The notes under the pieces are model-generated. The model searched no databases. It was not told the origin of the DNA and saw nothing but the letters and a program-made list of their open reading frames with translations. 64,000 nt of DNA, taken from NCBI RefSeq assembly GCF_001426525.1, contig NZ_LMEW01000035.1, positions 270,429-334,428 of the forward strand, read 5' to 3'. Below are positions 1 to 7,402 of the stretch, in pieces. Source of the DNA: Massilia sp. Root133 (GTDB lineage Bacteria; Pseudomonadota; Gammaproteobacteria; Burkholderiales; Burkholderiaceae_D). Both the position numbers and the translations under genes were made by a program. The number at the start of each line of letters is the position of its first letter. Within the stretch, counting starts at the first letter, position 1.

Positions 1-948
1 TGGCGGTGCAGTTGTCGCCAGACGACCTGTCTCGGCTACGGGAATGGATCGCCGGCATCGTGGATCCGGCCGAGTGCATTGCCCTGATCGAGCAGGCGGC
101 GGCGGGCCGGCCGTGTCCGCACTGCCGCTGCGTCCGCAAGCACCGCTGCGGCCATGCGAGCGGATTGCAGCGCTTCCGCTGTCTCGGCTGCGGGCACAGC
201 CACAACGCACTGACCGGTACGCCGCTGGCACGGCTGCGCAAGAAAGCGCTCTGGCTGCCTTACCTGCAATGCGTGCTCGAATCGCGCACCGTGCGCGATG
301 CCGCGCGAGTCGTCGGCGTGCATCGCACGACCAGCTTCCGGTGGCGCCACCGGTTCGTGCCCGGCGCCATGCGCGACCGGCCGGCGACATTGTCGGCCAT
401 CGTCGAGGCCGACGAGACGTATCGGCTCGAATCGCAGAAGGGGGCGCGCAACCTGACGCGGCCACCCCGAAAACGGGGTGGCGTGGCCAAACGGCGCGGT
501 ATCAATCGGGAACACGATTGCCTGCTCGTCGCGCGCGACCGCAGCGGCCGGACACTCGATTTTCATACGGGGCGCGGCCAGGTGACGGTGGGGCAATTGC
601 ATGAGTGCCTCAAACCCGTGCTGCCGGACGACGCCCTGTTGATCACCGACGGCGCCATCGTCTATCAGCATTTCGCGGAGCAGGCCGGCATCACGCATGA
701 AGCGGTGAACGTGGAAGCGGGCGTCCGGGCGCGCGGCGCGATTCACATTCAAAACGTGAACAGCTGGCACAGCCGGTTCAAAAGCTGGCTGGTGCGGTTT
801 CGCGGCGTGGCGAGCCGCTACCTGATCCATTACTCGGGCTGGCAGCGCGTGCTGGACGATCGTCGGCTCACGAAGCCGGCTCATCTGCTGTGCGCTGCGG
901 TCCAGCTCGGCTAGGCGAGCGGGTTACCGAACTACCGCGAACACAGCC
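1..948 (+). mobile_element. IS1595-family insertion sequence, left end outside the window
   Basis: The element holds the transposase at 6-914. Its right end appears to be at about 948, where the reverse complement reads GGCTGTGTTCGCGG, which I take as the terminal inverted repeat. The same end sequence recurs at 52999-53085 in this window, attached to a decayed transposase tail, and this supports the end call. The left inverted repeat and target duplication lie outside the window, so integrity on that side is unknown. Confidence 0.7.
6..914 (+). CDS. IS1595-family transposase
   Basis: This 302-residue protein is a cut-and-paste transposase of the ISXO2/IS1595 type. An N-terminal zinc ribbon has Cys pairs at about residues 37/40 and 59/62. 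A short helix-turn-helix follows near 95-115 (RDAARVVGVHRTTSFRW). The catalytic core is visible as D137 in VEADET, D216 in LITDGA, and the terminal NVNSWHSRFKSWL block with N253, the DDN variant typical of many members of the family. The listed start is GTG; the true start could be slightly upstream, outside the window. The reading frame is intact, so the element may still be active. Confidence 0.9.
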   Translation: MQLSPDDLSRLREWIAGIVDPAECIALIEQAAAGRPCPHCRCVRKHRCGHASGLQRFRCLGCGHSHNALTGTPLARLRKKALWLPYLQCVLESRTVRDAARVVGVHRTTSFRWRHRFVPGAMRDRPATLSAIVEADETYRLESQKGARNLTRPPRKRGGVAKRRGINREHDCLLVARDRSGRTLDFHTGRGQVTVGQLHECLKPVLPDDALLITDGAIVYQHFAEQAGITHEAVNVEAGVRARGAIHIQNVNSWHSRFKSWLVRFRGVASRYLIHYSGWQRVLDDRRLTKPAHLLCAAVQLG

Positions 949-953
949 ATAAA

Positions 954-984
954 AAAACGGATTCACATTACATGAATCCGTTTT
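954..984 (-). terminator. Rho-independent terminator for the cold-shock gene
   Basis: A 12-bp stem (954-965 pairing with 973-984) encloses a 7-nt loop. On the minus strand it is followed by a run of T residues (positions 957-951). It lies just downstream of the minus-strand cold-shock gene that ends at 1048. It would also stop transcription coming from that gene toward the IS element. Confidence 0.8.
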
Positions 985-1047
985 CTTTATCGCTTTTGAA
1001 ACGCCCACGCTATCTGCGTGGTGCATTTCGGCAATTAATCAGACCGA

Positions 1048-1257
1048 TTAAATAGCGCGGATATTGCCGGCTTTTTCACCCTTGGGGCCGGTCGAGCGCA
1101 CGAACGAAACGCGCTGGTTTTCGGCAAGGCTTTTGAAACCTTCCGATTGAATGTCCTGGAAATGGGCGAACAGGTCGCCACCGCCTGCGTCAGGCGTAAT
1201 GAAGCCGAAGCCTTTGGAATCGTTGAACCATTTCACGGTGCCGGTTTGAGTAGTCAT
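1048..1257 (-). CDS. Cold-shock protein, CspA family
   Basis: This 69-residue protein is full length for the CspA family. It is a single OB-fold RNA/DNA chaperone that melts mRNA structure. The RNA-binding motifs are clear: KGFGFI (RNP1-like) at about residues 15-20 and LFAHFQ (RNP2-like) at about 29-34. Phe replaces the usual Val of the VHFS motif. The ATG at 1257 is preceded on the minus strand by AAGGA about 8 bases upstream. It ends in front of a strong terminator. Such genes are often controlled through a long leader RNA, and roughly 190 bases of non-coding sequence lie upstream. Confidence 0.93.
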   Translation of the reverse strand: MTTQTGTVKWFNDSKGFGFITPDAGGGDLFAHFQDIQSEGFKSLAENQRVSFVRSTGPKGEKAGNIRAI

Positions 1258-1559
1258 TTTGTTTCAGTCCTTATGGATGCTTTGGGCAAGACGCCCGGAA
1301 TGCAATACGACCAAGAGAGTAAGGAGGAAATCAAACAGGACCGCCGGGAGGCGAACGGGAGAGAAAGACCAACAATAACAACGACTTGATGTAGTGCCAG
1401 AAGAAAGATACAGGACTTTCCCGAATTCACCTAATCATTTCGGATTTATTTTCGAAAGGCAGGTTTTGTCGAATTATCCATTGGGTGGGGAATAGCGCTG
1501 TTATTATCACTTACCCCTTCGAAGCGAATGTCGCGGAATCGGGTAATACAAGGTTCTTT
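1258..1559. promoter_or_regulatory. Intergenic region with cold-shock leader and kinase promoter
   Basis: This gap separates the minus-strand cold-shock gene from the plus-strand histidine kinase. The side next to the cold-shock gene is purine/pyrimidine biased and could be its leader RNA. The part near 1390-1480 is AT-rich and could hold divergent promoters. I could not identify convincing -35/-10 boxes. Confidence 0.35.
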
Positions 1560-2741
1560 ATGACAATGCAGCAATCCCGGCTTGCCGATTTTATACGCGA
1601 CAATATGGACGCGATCCTGCAGGAATGGGAAGATTTTGCGCGCACCATCGAACCGCCGGCCCTGACAATGGATGATGAAGCGCTGCGCGACCACGCGCGC
1701 CTGATGCTGCTCGCTTTCGCGGACGATCTCGGCTGCCGCCAGTCCGACCAGGAGCGCATGGCCAAATCCAGGGGACAGGACAGGCGCGACGGCCAGGAAA
1801 CGGCCGCCGAAGCGCATGCCCAGGCCCGCCTGTTGTCCGGCTATACCGTCGTGCAACTGGTGTCCGAGTACCGCGCCCTGCGCTCGAGCGTGCTGGCGTT
1901 GTGGCGGGACGCGGCGCCCGGGAGCCTCGCCACGGACATGGGCGACATGGTGCGCTTCAACGAGGCGGTCGACCAGGCCCTGGCCGAGTCGGTGGCGCGG
2001 TATGAGCAACTGGTCAAGCGATCGCAGAACATGTTCCTGGCGATCCTCGGCCATGACCTGCGCAATCCGCTGGGCACGCTGGTCGGCGGGGCGAGTTTCG
2101 TCATGCAGGCAACCGATATCCCGCCGAAGTACATCCTCGTGGCGACACGGATGTTCAGCAGCGCCAAACGCATGAGCAAGCTGGTCAACGACCTGATCGA
2201 CTTCACCCGTACCCACCTGGGGCCGGGCATGCCGATCCGCGTCCGGCAGGGCAGCATGGTGTTGGTGTGCCGACAGGTGGTCGATGAATCGCGCACCTTC
2301 CATCCGGAGCGGTGGATCGAACTGGACGTGCCGCCCCTGTTGGATGCCGTGTTCGACGACGGCCGCGTCGCGCAGATGCTGTCCAACCTCATCGGCAATG
2401 CCATCCAGTACGGCGACAAGAATGCCCCGATCCGGGTCAGCCTGGCCGCCACTGACGACGATATCATCCTTGCCATCAATAACCAGGGCCCGCCGATCCC
2501 GCCCGACAAGGTGTCGACCGTGTTCGATCCCCTCGTCCGCGTCGCGTCCCGCATCGGCAGCGACCAGGCCGAGCACACCAGCCTCGGTATCGGCCTGTTC
2601 ATCGCGCGCGAAATCGTGCACGCCCATGGCGGGCAGATCCATGTCGCGTCGAACGTGCAGGACGGCACGACCTTCACGGTGACGCTGCCGCGACGCGGGC
2701 AGGATTGGCGGCGGACCGACGCCCTGTCCAGCAACGCCTGA
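1560..2741 (+). CDS. Sensor histidine kinase with RsbRD-like N-terminal domain
   Basis: The 393-residue protein is cytoplasmic, with no membrane segments. Residues 1-140 resemble the RsbRD_N sensor module (regular amphipathic helices, FIRDNMDAILQEWEDFAR near the start). A HisKA domain follows with H165 in AILGHDLRNPLGT. The ATPase domain has the N box NLIGNAIQYG, a G1 box in the variant form NNQGPPIPP and the G2 box SLGIGLFIAREIV. I chose ATG 1560; an in-frame ATG at 1485 would add 25 poorly structured residues. No response regulator is adjacent, so its partner must lie elsewhere. The ligand is unknown. Confidence 0.8.
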   Translation: MTMQQSRLADFIRDNMDAILQEWEDFARTIEPPALTMDDEALRDHARLMLLAFADDLGCRQSDQERMAKSRGQDRRDGQETAAEAHAQARLLSGYTVVQLVSEYRALRSSVLALWRDAAPGSLATDMGDMVRFNEAVDQALAESVARYEQLVKRSQNMFLAILGHDLRNPLGTLVGGASFVMQATDIPPKYILVATRMFSSAKRMSKLVNDLIDFTRTHLGPGMPIRVRQGSMVLVCRQVVDESRTFHPERWIELDVPPLLDAVFDDGRVAQMLSNLIGNAIQYGDKNAPIRVSLAATDDDIILAINNQGPPIPPDKVSTVFDPLVRVASRIGSDQAEHTSLGIGLFIAREIVHAHGGQIHVASNVQDGTTFTVTLPRRGQDWRRTDALSSNA

Positions 2742-2937
2742 GCGGCATTTGCATAATTGCTGTATCGTGTGTCCACGCGTCCGGATTGTTGTCCTCCTTG
2801 CCATGCCCTTCGGGGCGGTCCTGTCTAGCTCTTCCGTCATCAAGCTTTGCTGCCGTTGCACGACCCGGTCGATGGGACGGGCGACTTCTCCGTGCCGCGT
2901 ATCACCAAGACAACCATAAGGCTGAAACAGAACTGCG

Positions 2938-3249
2938 ATGAATGAAGAATCCTACGATATGGATGATGCAGTGGCGGCCATCGAAGCACTCCATGACGCG
3001 CTGGCGTCCGATCTGGAAGAGCTGGAAACGCGTATCCGTGCACTGGGGCATTCCGTTCTCCTCGTGCCGGAACCAGGCAACCCGGAAGTGTCCGAATTTT
3101 TCGAAGCGCGCGCATCCCTGCACAGCGGCCTGGCCAGTATTGCCGAGGTATTGGCATGGATCCAGTTGAAAACCGAGGAAGATCCCGAAGGTGAAGTCGC
3201 TACCGCCCTCCAGCCTCTGCCGAAGCTGCGCGGATCCGTGATCCATTAA
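2938..3249 (+). CDS. Hypothetical acidic small protein
   Basis: This is a 103-residue acidic protein without signal peptide or membrane segment. It is predicted mostly helical (two helices around residues 8-37 and 55-78). The start ATG at 2938 has a weak AAGG-type ribosome site about 12 bases upstream. It lies 17 bases before the Lys-rich small gene at 3267, so the two may be co-transcribed. I do not recognise a family. Confidence 0.6.
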   Translation: MNEESYDMDDAVAAIEALHDALASDLEELETRIRALGHSVLLVPEPGNPEVSEFFEARASLHSGLASIAEVLAWIQLKTEEDPEGEVATALQPLPKLRGSVIH

Positions 3250-3266
3250 TTTGACTGGAGAAAACA

Positions 3267-3380
3267 ATGAGTAAAAGCCAGGACGCGAAAAAGTCCACGA
3301 AGAAGGAACCGGCCAAGACCGCAAAGGAAAAGAAAGCGGACAAGAAAGTCAAGAAGGAAGAGAAAAAGCGCCAGCAATGA
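3267..3380 (+). CDS. Lysine-rich 37-residue small protein
   Basis: The ATG at 3267 is preceded by GGAG seven bases upstream. The frame runs 37 codons to TGA at 3378. The product is almost entirely Lys, Glu, Ala and Ser, with no hydrophobic core, so it should be disordered and strongly basic. It may bind nucleic acid, as a guess from composition only. It follows the acidic gene at 2938 closely and is probably in the same transcript. Small Lys/Ala-rich proteins of this kind are common in Burkholderiales, but I cannot name this one. Confidence 0.55.
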   Translation: MSKSQDAKKSTKKEPAKTAKEKKADKKVKKEEKKRQQ

Positions 3381-3415
3381 CGCTGTCGCAGCGCCGTCCG
3401 GCCTGACGGACGCGC

Positions 3416-4255
3416 TCAGCCCAGGCTTTCGATATACCGCCAGTCCACCTGCGCGCAATACTCGGCGCAGGCCGCGCGCACGGCGGACGCCGCCGCATGC
3501 TCCGCCACCGGCGCGTTCGTGCGCCGGCTCATCGACACGATGATCGGCGGCGGCACGGGCTGCAGCGGCACCTCCACGAATTCGCCGTTCTCGAGATGGC
3601 TGCTGACGAACAGCCAGGGAATCGCGGCCACGCCGAAGCCGTTGCGGATCAGCTGGATGATGGCGGCCACGGACGGCGAGCAGGTGATGCGCGTCTGTTC
3701 CAGCGGCACCGCGCTCAGGTTGGCGAGCCGGGTGACGATGTCTTCCAGCATCCGGTGCGGCGCCGTGCCGCGGCCGAACGTCAGGATCGGGAACTGCAGC
3801 AGGCGCTGGGCCAGGCCCTCGCGCTGCGCCGACAGCAACCCGGCCCGCGCGATCCAGCGCACCGGGTACACGGCCAGCGGCTCGGACGTGATCTCGCTGC
3901 TGTTCACGCCCTCGATGCCGACCATGAGGTCGAGCTCTCCCGCCAGTAAACGTTTTTCCAACGTCGTGCTCATGTCCACGACGAGATCGATTTCCAGCTC
4001 CGGGAAACTGGCGTTCAGCTGGCGCACGGAATGCGCGAGCCAGCTGTGCACCACCGTCTCGATCACCCCCAGCCGCAGCCGGCCCCGCACCGCGCTTTCC
4101 GTGCGCGCCGCCTCGCGCAGGCGCCGGGTCGCGTCCACCACGGCCTTCGCATGGTTCAACAGGTAGTCCGCGTTCGGCGTCAGCCGGAATTCGCGCGTGC
4201 TGCGGTCGATGAGTTCCGTCTGCAGTTCTTCTTCCAGCGCCCATTCCAGAAGATT
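3416..4255 (-). pseudogene. LysR-family regulator, 5'-truncated
   Basis: The effector-binding domain of a LysR regulator is complete at the C-terminus. The frame continues upstream of the first ATG (4159) into the end of the winged helix (LLEWALEEELQTELIDRS, then REFRLTPNADYLL). The first 40 or so residues, holding most of the DNA-binding helix-turn-helix, are missing. Homology stops at about 4255, some 30 bases from the imuA LexA box. A product from an internal start could be made but would lack DNA binding. The truncation marks a rearrangement boundary between the LysR region and the imuAB cassette. Confidence 0.75.
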
Positions 4256-4282
4256 AACCTTGCCAAAACCTGATGAGAATAG

Positions 4283-4302
4283 TACTGTATGTTTATACAG
4301 TA
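4283..4302 (+). promoter_or_regulatory. LexA operator of host imuA
   Basis: The 20-mer TACTGTATGTTTATACAGTA is a near-perfect SOS box (CTGT-N8-ACAG, fully palindromic outer arms). It lies 17 bases upstream of the imuA ATG. It would place imuA-imuB under LexA control, as is standard for these mutagenesis cassettes. Confidence 0.9.
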
Positions 4303-4318
4303 TTTCTTCGCATCATAC

Positions 4319-4715
4319 ATGAATTGCTCAGGTTCAATATCTGCGGCGCCGGAGGCCTTGCATCCGTCGCTCTGGCTTGCCTCGCAGCTGGCGCGTAGCG
4401 ACACGCGCTGCATCGATACCGGCCATCCCACGCTGTCGGCCCAGTTGCCGGGCGGCGGCTGGCCGACCGGGACGCTCGTCGACCTGCTGCTGCAACAGCC
4501 CGGCATCGGCGAGATGCGCCTGCTGCGTCCCGCGCTGGCGGCCGTGGCGCAGCGGCGCATCGTGCTGCTGCAGCCGCCGCATCCGCCCCAGGCGCTGGCC
4601 ATGGCGGCGCTCGGGGTGCCGCCCTCGCAACTGATCTGGCTGCGCGCGACCCGCACGGCGGACGCGTTGTGGGCCGCGGAACAAGTGCTGCGCAGCGGCA
4701 GTTGCGGCGCGCTGC
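4319..4715 (+). pseudogene. imuA: Host imuA, 5' part, interrupted by transposon
   Basis: This encodes the N-terminal 132 residues of ImuA, the RecA-like accessory factor of the ImuA-ImuB-DnaE2 translesion mutasome. The start ATG 4319 gives MNCSGSISAAPEALHPSLW. The element-borne copy at 14044 shares the HPSLW...LSAQLPGGGWPT region. The coding sequence is cut after codon 132 plus one base by the transposon at 4716. The frame resumes exactly at 39641 with LFWQNN. Total joined length is 711 bases, or 236 codons plus stop. A stop codon formed by transposon bases (TAG, 4718-4720) ends the truncated product. Confidence 0.93.
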
Positions 4716-4862
4716 TGTAGCGGATGAAAAAAAATGTCACTTTGCGACTTCGTAAGTCACTGATTTAACAAGTACCTACAAGCGACCGACTGCGGAAAAC
4801 TCTCACTGAGGACGTAAAACTTTCATACCCTTGATCGGGAGACGGATGAATAAAACTGTCAC
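4716..4862. repeat. Transposon left end with three putative TnsB sites
   Basis: Three 17-bp related repeats lie in the same orientation: 4724-4740 (ATGAAAAAAAATGTCAC), 4790-4806 (CTGCGGAAAACTCTCAC) and 4846-4862 (ATGAATAAAACTGTCAC). They are spaced about 66 and 56 bp apart, like the dispersed TnsB sites of the Tn7 left end. The terminal TGT is at 4716-4718. Confidence 0.8.
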
Positions 4863-4935
4863 AGCACGTGGTGTCGCGTTCGCTTGCGGTCCTTCGCCTG
4901 CCATGCCAGCGGACCTATTAGCTGAATAAGAGCGC

Positions 4936-5259
4936 CTAACAAAACCGCTCGACATATCGCCAACAGATGAGCGAGCAAGCGAGCGAAAGGAACGCCTGAT
5001 GGATGTCGGCTCGTCGCTCATGCCGGATGCGCAATCTGCGAAAGCGGTGTAGCCATCCTAGGGTGCGCTCAACGACCCAACGCCATCGGCCGAGCCTTTC
5101 ACGCGACTCCACGCCGCGTCGCGCGATACGTGCTGCGATGCCTCGGCGGCGCAGCCAAACGCGATGTGCTCGTGACGCATACGCTTGATCGGCGTGCAGC
5201 TTACCTGGACGTTTGCGCGCACGACCTATGACTGCTCCTGGCCGGTTTCGGCCGTTCAA
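4936..5259 (-). pseudogene. IS5-family transposase, C-terminal remnant
   Basis: About 107 codons match the end of IS5-type DDE transposases. KLHADQAYASRAHR precedes the RRRGIAARIARRG block, followed by the ERLGRWRWVVERTLGWLHRF motif that carries the catalytic Glu, and LICWRYV near the end. The upstream two thirds, including the first two catalytic Asp residues, are absent. The frame is closed by stops just upstream of 5259. It cannot be functional. A shorter related fragment lies at 33131-33235. Confidence 0.85.
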
Positions 5260-5304
5260 GCCAGCACGTCATCTTGCCGAGCGGGAAATTTCGAGCGTGC
5301 TAAA

Positions 5305-6378
5305 TCAACGATACCGTCTATGGCGCACATGGGCTAGATTTTTAATCGCAGTGTTGAAGATGCTGGCAAATCGTTGTGCCATCACATCGGTCACGAAGAA
5401 CGGACCAAGCATATTATCTTGGTACTGTTCTGAAATCTTTACCGGTGAGCGCTGTTGTGCACACAGTTGACCGATACTCGGCTTCGCGGGAGTGACGTCA
5501 TAAATTACGAGCCCAGATGTATTGATCGAGGCTATTTGACCGGATATAGAGGCAGGTTCAGCATATGAAAGAATGAACTTGTAGTTTTCTGCTATATCCG
5601 GACCTGTTGCACACAATGTCGCTTTCGAAATATCGAGAATATATTGGGTGGTCAACTCTTTGACTTGGAATTGTAGGCCGTTTAATGAGGAATTATATGT
5701 CGTACGGGTTATTGTTTCCGAGTTTGCACTTGATGAGCGAATAAATTTCCCACCGTACAAATTTATATAATCGACCACATCATTGGGGGTGTATAGGGTA
5801 ACTTGTCCATTGTTGTTCTGTATGATCTGTCTTGCTACGGCAAGAGCCTTCAGTGCAGCAGCCGGGGTTAGAAAATCAATATAAGCTGTATCGCTACCTT
5901 CATAGTATTCGCGCTGTTGCGGTGGTACGGGAATCGCTCCGCCCGGGCATATCGCCTCCGTGAACGAGTACTCTATATTATGTGCCACTAGCTTTGCTTG
6001 ATTCGCTGTCGTGAGTGCTAACGCATCACCTTGCCAGTTGTACCATACTTGTCGCTTTGTGTAGTTCGCGCTAGCTATAGCGGTAAATGGAATTGCCCAT
6101 GTTTCAGTCCGACTCATTGTTGTCTGGCAGAGTGCACCCGCTGGGAGGGTTTCGCTTACTGGTGAAAGTCGGGTTTGAATCAACAAATTCTTCCCGACGA
6201 TAGAAACTGTTACCGTTTCCTTAGCAAATGACTCAATAAGTCCCGGGCCGGGATTATCACTACCTATCGCAAAATATCCGCCGTATTGGTTCGCGATAGT
6301 GATCAAATCATCTTGTGGAGATGCCAACGCTCCTGCTGCCATCATTGCAGCCAGTGTTCCTACCGCTATTTGTTTCAT
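5305..6378 (-). CDS. Secreted protein of unknown function, passenger of IS5 cassette
   Basis: The 357-residue protein starts with a clear Sec signal peptide (MKQIAVGTLAAMMAAGALAS, cleavage probably after about residue 19). The mature part contains several Cys residues (for example in GALCQTT, AICPGG, ATLCATG and GQLCAQ), consistent with export and disulfides. I recognise no domain. An AAGGAACAT ribosome site precedes the ATG. It lies wholly between the IS5 inverted repeats with the same orientation as the transposase remnant. Its last dozen residues (basic, HVRHRRYR) may come from read-through into IS sequence. Its base composition is AT-richer than the host flanks. Confidence 0.7.
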   Translation of the reverse strand: MKQIAVGTLAAMMAAGALASPQDDLITIANQYGGYFAIGSDNPGPGLIESFAKETVTVSIVGKNLLIQTRLSPVSETLPAGALCQTTMSRTETWAIPFTAIASANYTKRQVWYNWQGDALALTTANQAKLVAHNIEYSFTEAICPGGAIPVPPQQREYYEGSDTAYIDFLTPAAALKALAVARQIIQNNNGQVTLYTPNDVVDYINLYGGKFIRSSSANSETITRTTYNSSLNGLQFQVKELTTQYILDISKATLCATGPDIAENYKFILSYAEPASISGQIASINTSGLVIYDVTPAKPSIGQLCAQQRSPVKISEQYQDNMLGPFFVTDVMAQRFASIFNTAIKNLAHVRHRRYR

Positions 6379-6617
6379 TATGTTCCTTTTTTGGGTAGCA
6401 AATTATCGGCGGACCCTCAAGTTAGCCACGGCTAGTGATCCGTTTGAAGAGCATGTCAGGTGTCCGCTTCTGGCCGGTTGCGGACGTTCGGACCGGCTCA
6501 GTGTACGCCCTTGTTGCTCTGAGGACAAGAATAGGTTTTGTTAGGCGCTCTAAGCACTGCTTGCATTGGTTAGTAAGGCTCGCTACCATTTTTCATCTCT
6601 CGCCTTTAGGAACAACG

Positions 6618-7376
6618 ATGACAGTGTGTTTTGTAGCCCAGTTCGGCCCAATATGCGTTGCTGCTGCTGACACCCGGATTTCAGGAGCTTTGGATGATTC
6701 CCTGCCAAGCTATATCTGGGACGCTGCCGATATGCCGATTACGACGCCGACAGGTGAGTACTGTCTTGTCCCAATTCGGTTTCGAAAAATCCGGCAGATA
6801 GGCCGTGGATGGGCTGTTTCGGCAGGTTCTCACACGAAAGGAAAGCGTGCGCTCGATATGCTTTGTAGCGAAGCAGCTTTCGGTGTAGATCAGGTGACAG
6901 ACGTCCTCAATCACATGAGCGGCGATATCAAGACTGAGCCAGGCAGTCCACGCTCGGTTGAAGAGGACCTGTCCTTCATATTGGGTGTCTCCGTCGAAGC
7001 AAGCGGCAGAGGTGTTTGGTGCGCATCGAATAACGATCCCGCATCCTATGCCGTTTCCGATAGCATGCAATTTGCTATCAACTGGCCTACGTCAATTGCT
7101 CCTGAGCTTGGCGCTAATGCGACCGATGTGTTCAAAAAATCGTTGGACCCTTTCAGGGGTGTCGCATCTATCGTCCGGAGCGCAGCGAGACTGATTGGCG
7201 CGGCTCAATCAGCGCCCGATTGCAGCCCTGTTGCCCAAATTGGTGTTACTTGGATGGTCAGCGACGCCGAATACCAGACCCGGTATATCGCTGGCAATGT
7301 CGACGAGCTGTCCCACGCGACAAACGATCAAATTCAGGAGCTATGGGAAGTTCTGCCGACCCTGTTACCCTCCTGA
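6618..7376 (+). CDS. Proteasome-like Ntn-hydrolase family protein (putative)
   Basis: I place the start at ATG 6618 (AGGA about six bases upstream). The longer frame from 6435 crosses the IS5 end and is not credible. The 252-residue product begins M-T-V-C-F-V-A with AAADTRIS following. Counting the Thr as residue 1, the Asp is residue 17, as in the Thr1/Asp17 pair of proteasome beta and HslV subunits. A basic FRKIRQIGRG stretch then WAVSAGS may correspond to Lys33 and the glycine loop. If so, removal of Met would expose a catalytic Thr. Substrate and role are unknown. It sits between the IS5 cassette and tnsD as transposon cargo. A second protein of this type is encoded at 36141-37013. Confidence 0.6.
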   Translation: MTVCFVAQFGPICVAAADTRISGALDDSLPSYIWDAADMPITTPTGEYCLVPIRFRKIRQIGRGWAVSAGSHTKGKRALDMLCSEAAFGVDQVTDVLNHMSGDIKTEPGSPRSVEEDLSFILGVSVEASGRGVWCASNNDPASYAVSDSMQFAINWPTSIAPELGANATDVFKKSLDPFRGVASIVRSAARLIGAAQSAPDCSPVAQIGVTWMVSDAEYQTRYIAGNVDELSHATNDQIQELWEVLPTLLPS

Positions 7377-7402
7377 TATTGCGAGCTCGACAATGAGGAA
7401 TC

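Larger units (their letters stand above)
4930..6550. mobile_element. IS5-ended cassette with passenger gene and decayed transposase
   Basis: Perfect 17-bp inverted repeats bound the unit: GAGCGCCTAACAAAACC at 4930-4946 and its complement at 6534-6550. Each is flanked by TAA (4927-4929 and 6551-6553), a target duplication typical of IS5/IS427-type elements. Inside are only the last third of an IS5 transposase and a separate secreted-protein gene. The unit of 1,621 bp is longer than a simple IS of this kind. It resembles a mobile insertion cassette that needs transposase supplied from elsewhere. Confidence 0.75.

Noticed and set aside
1560-2741. Degenerate G1 box (NNQGPPIPP) as a sign of a dead kinase
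   Set aside because: Forms such as N-x-GPPIP occur in many active kinases of this type; the H, N and G2 boxes are intact.
3246-4244. 332-residue minus-strand frame over the lysR region
   Set aside because: Arg/Ala-rich shadow; the LysR effector domain is in another minus-strand frame.
6435-6617. Extended N-terminus of the first Ntn-like gene
   Set aside because: This stretch crosses the IS5 inverted repeat and belongs to the cassette, not the gene.
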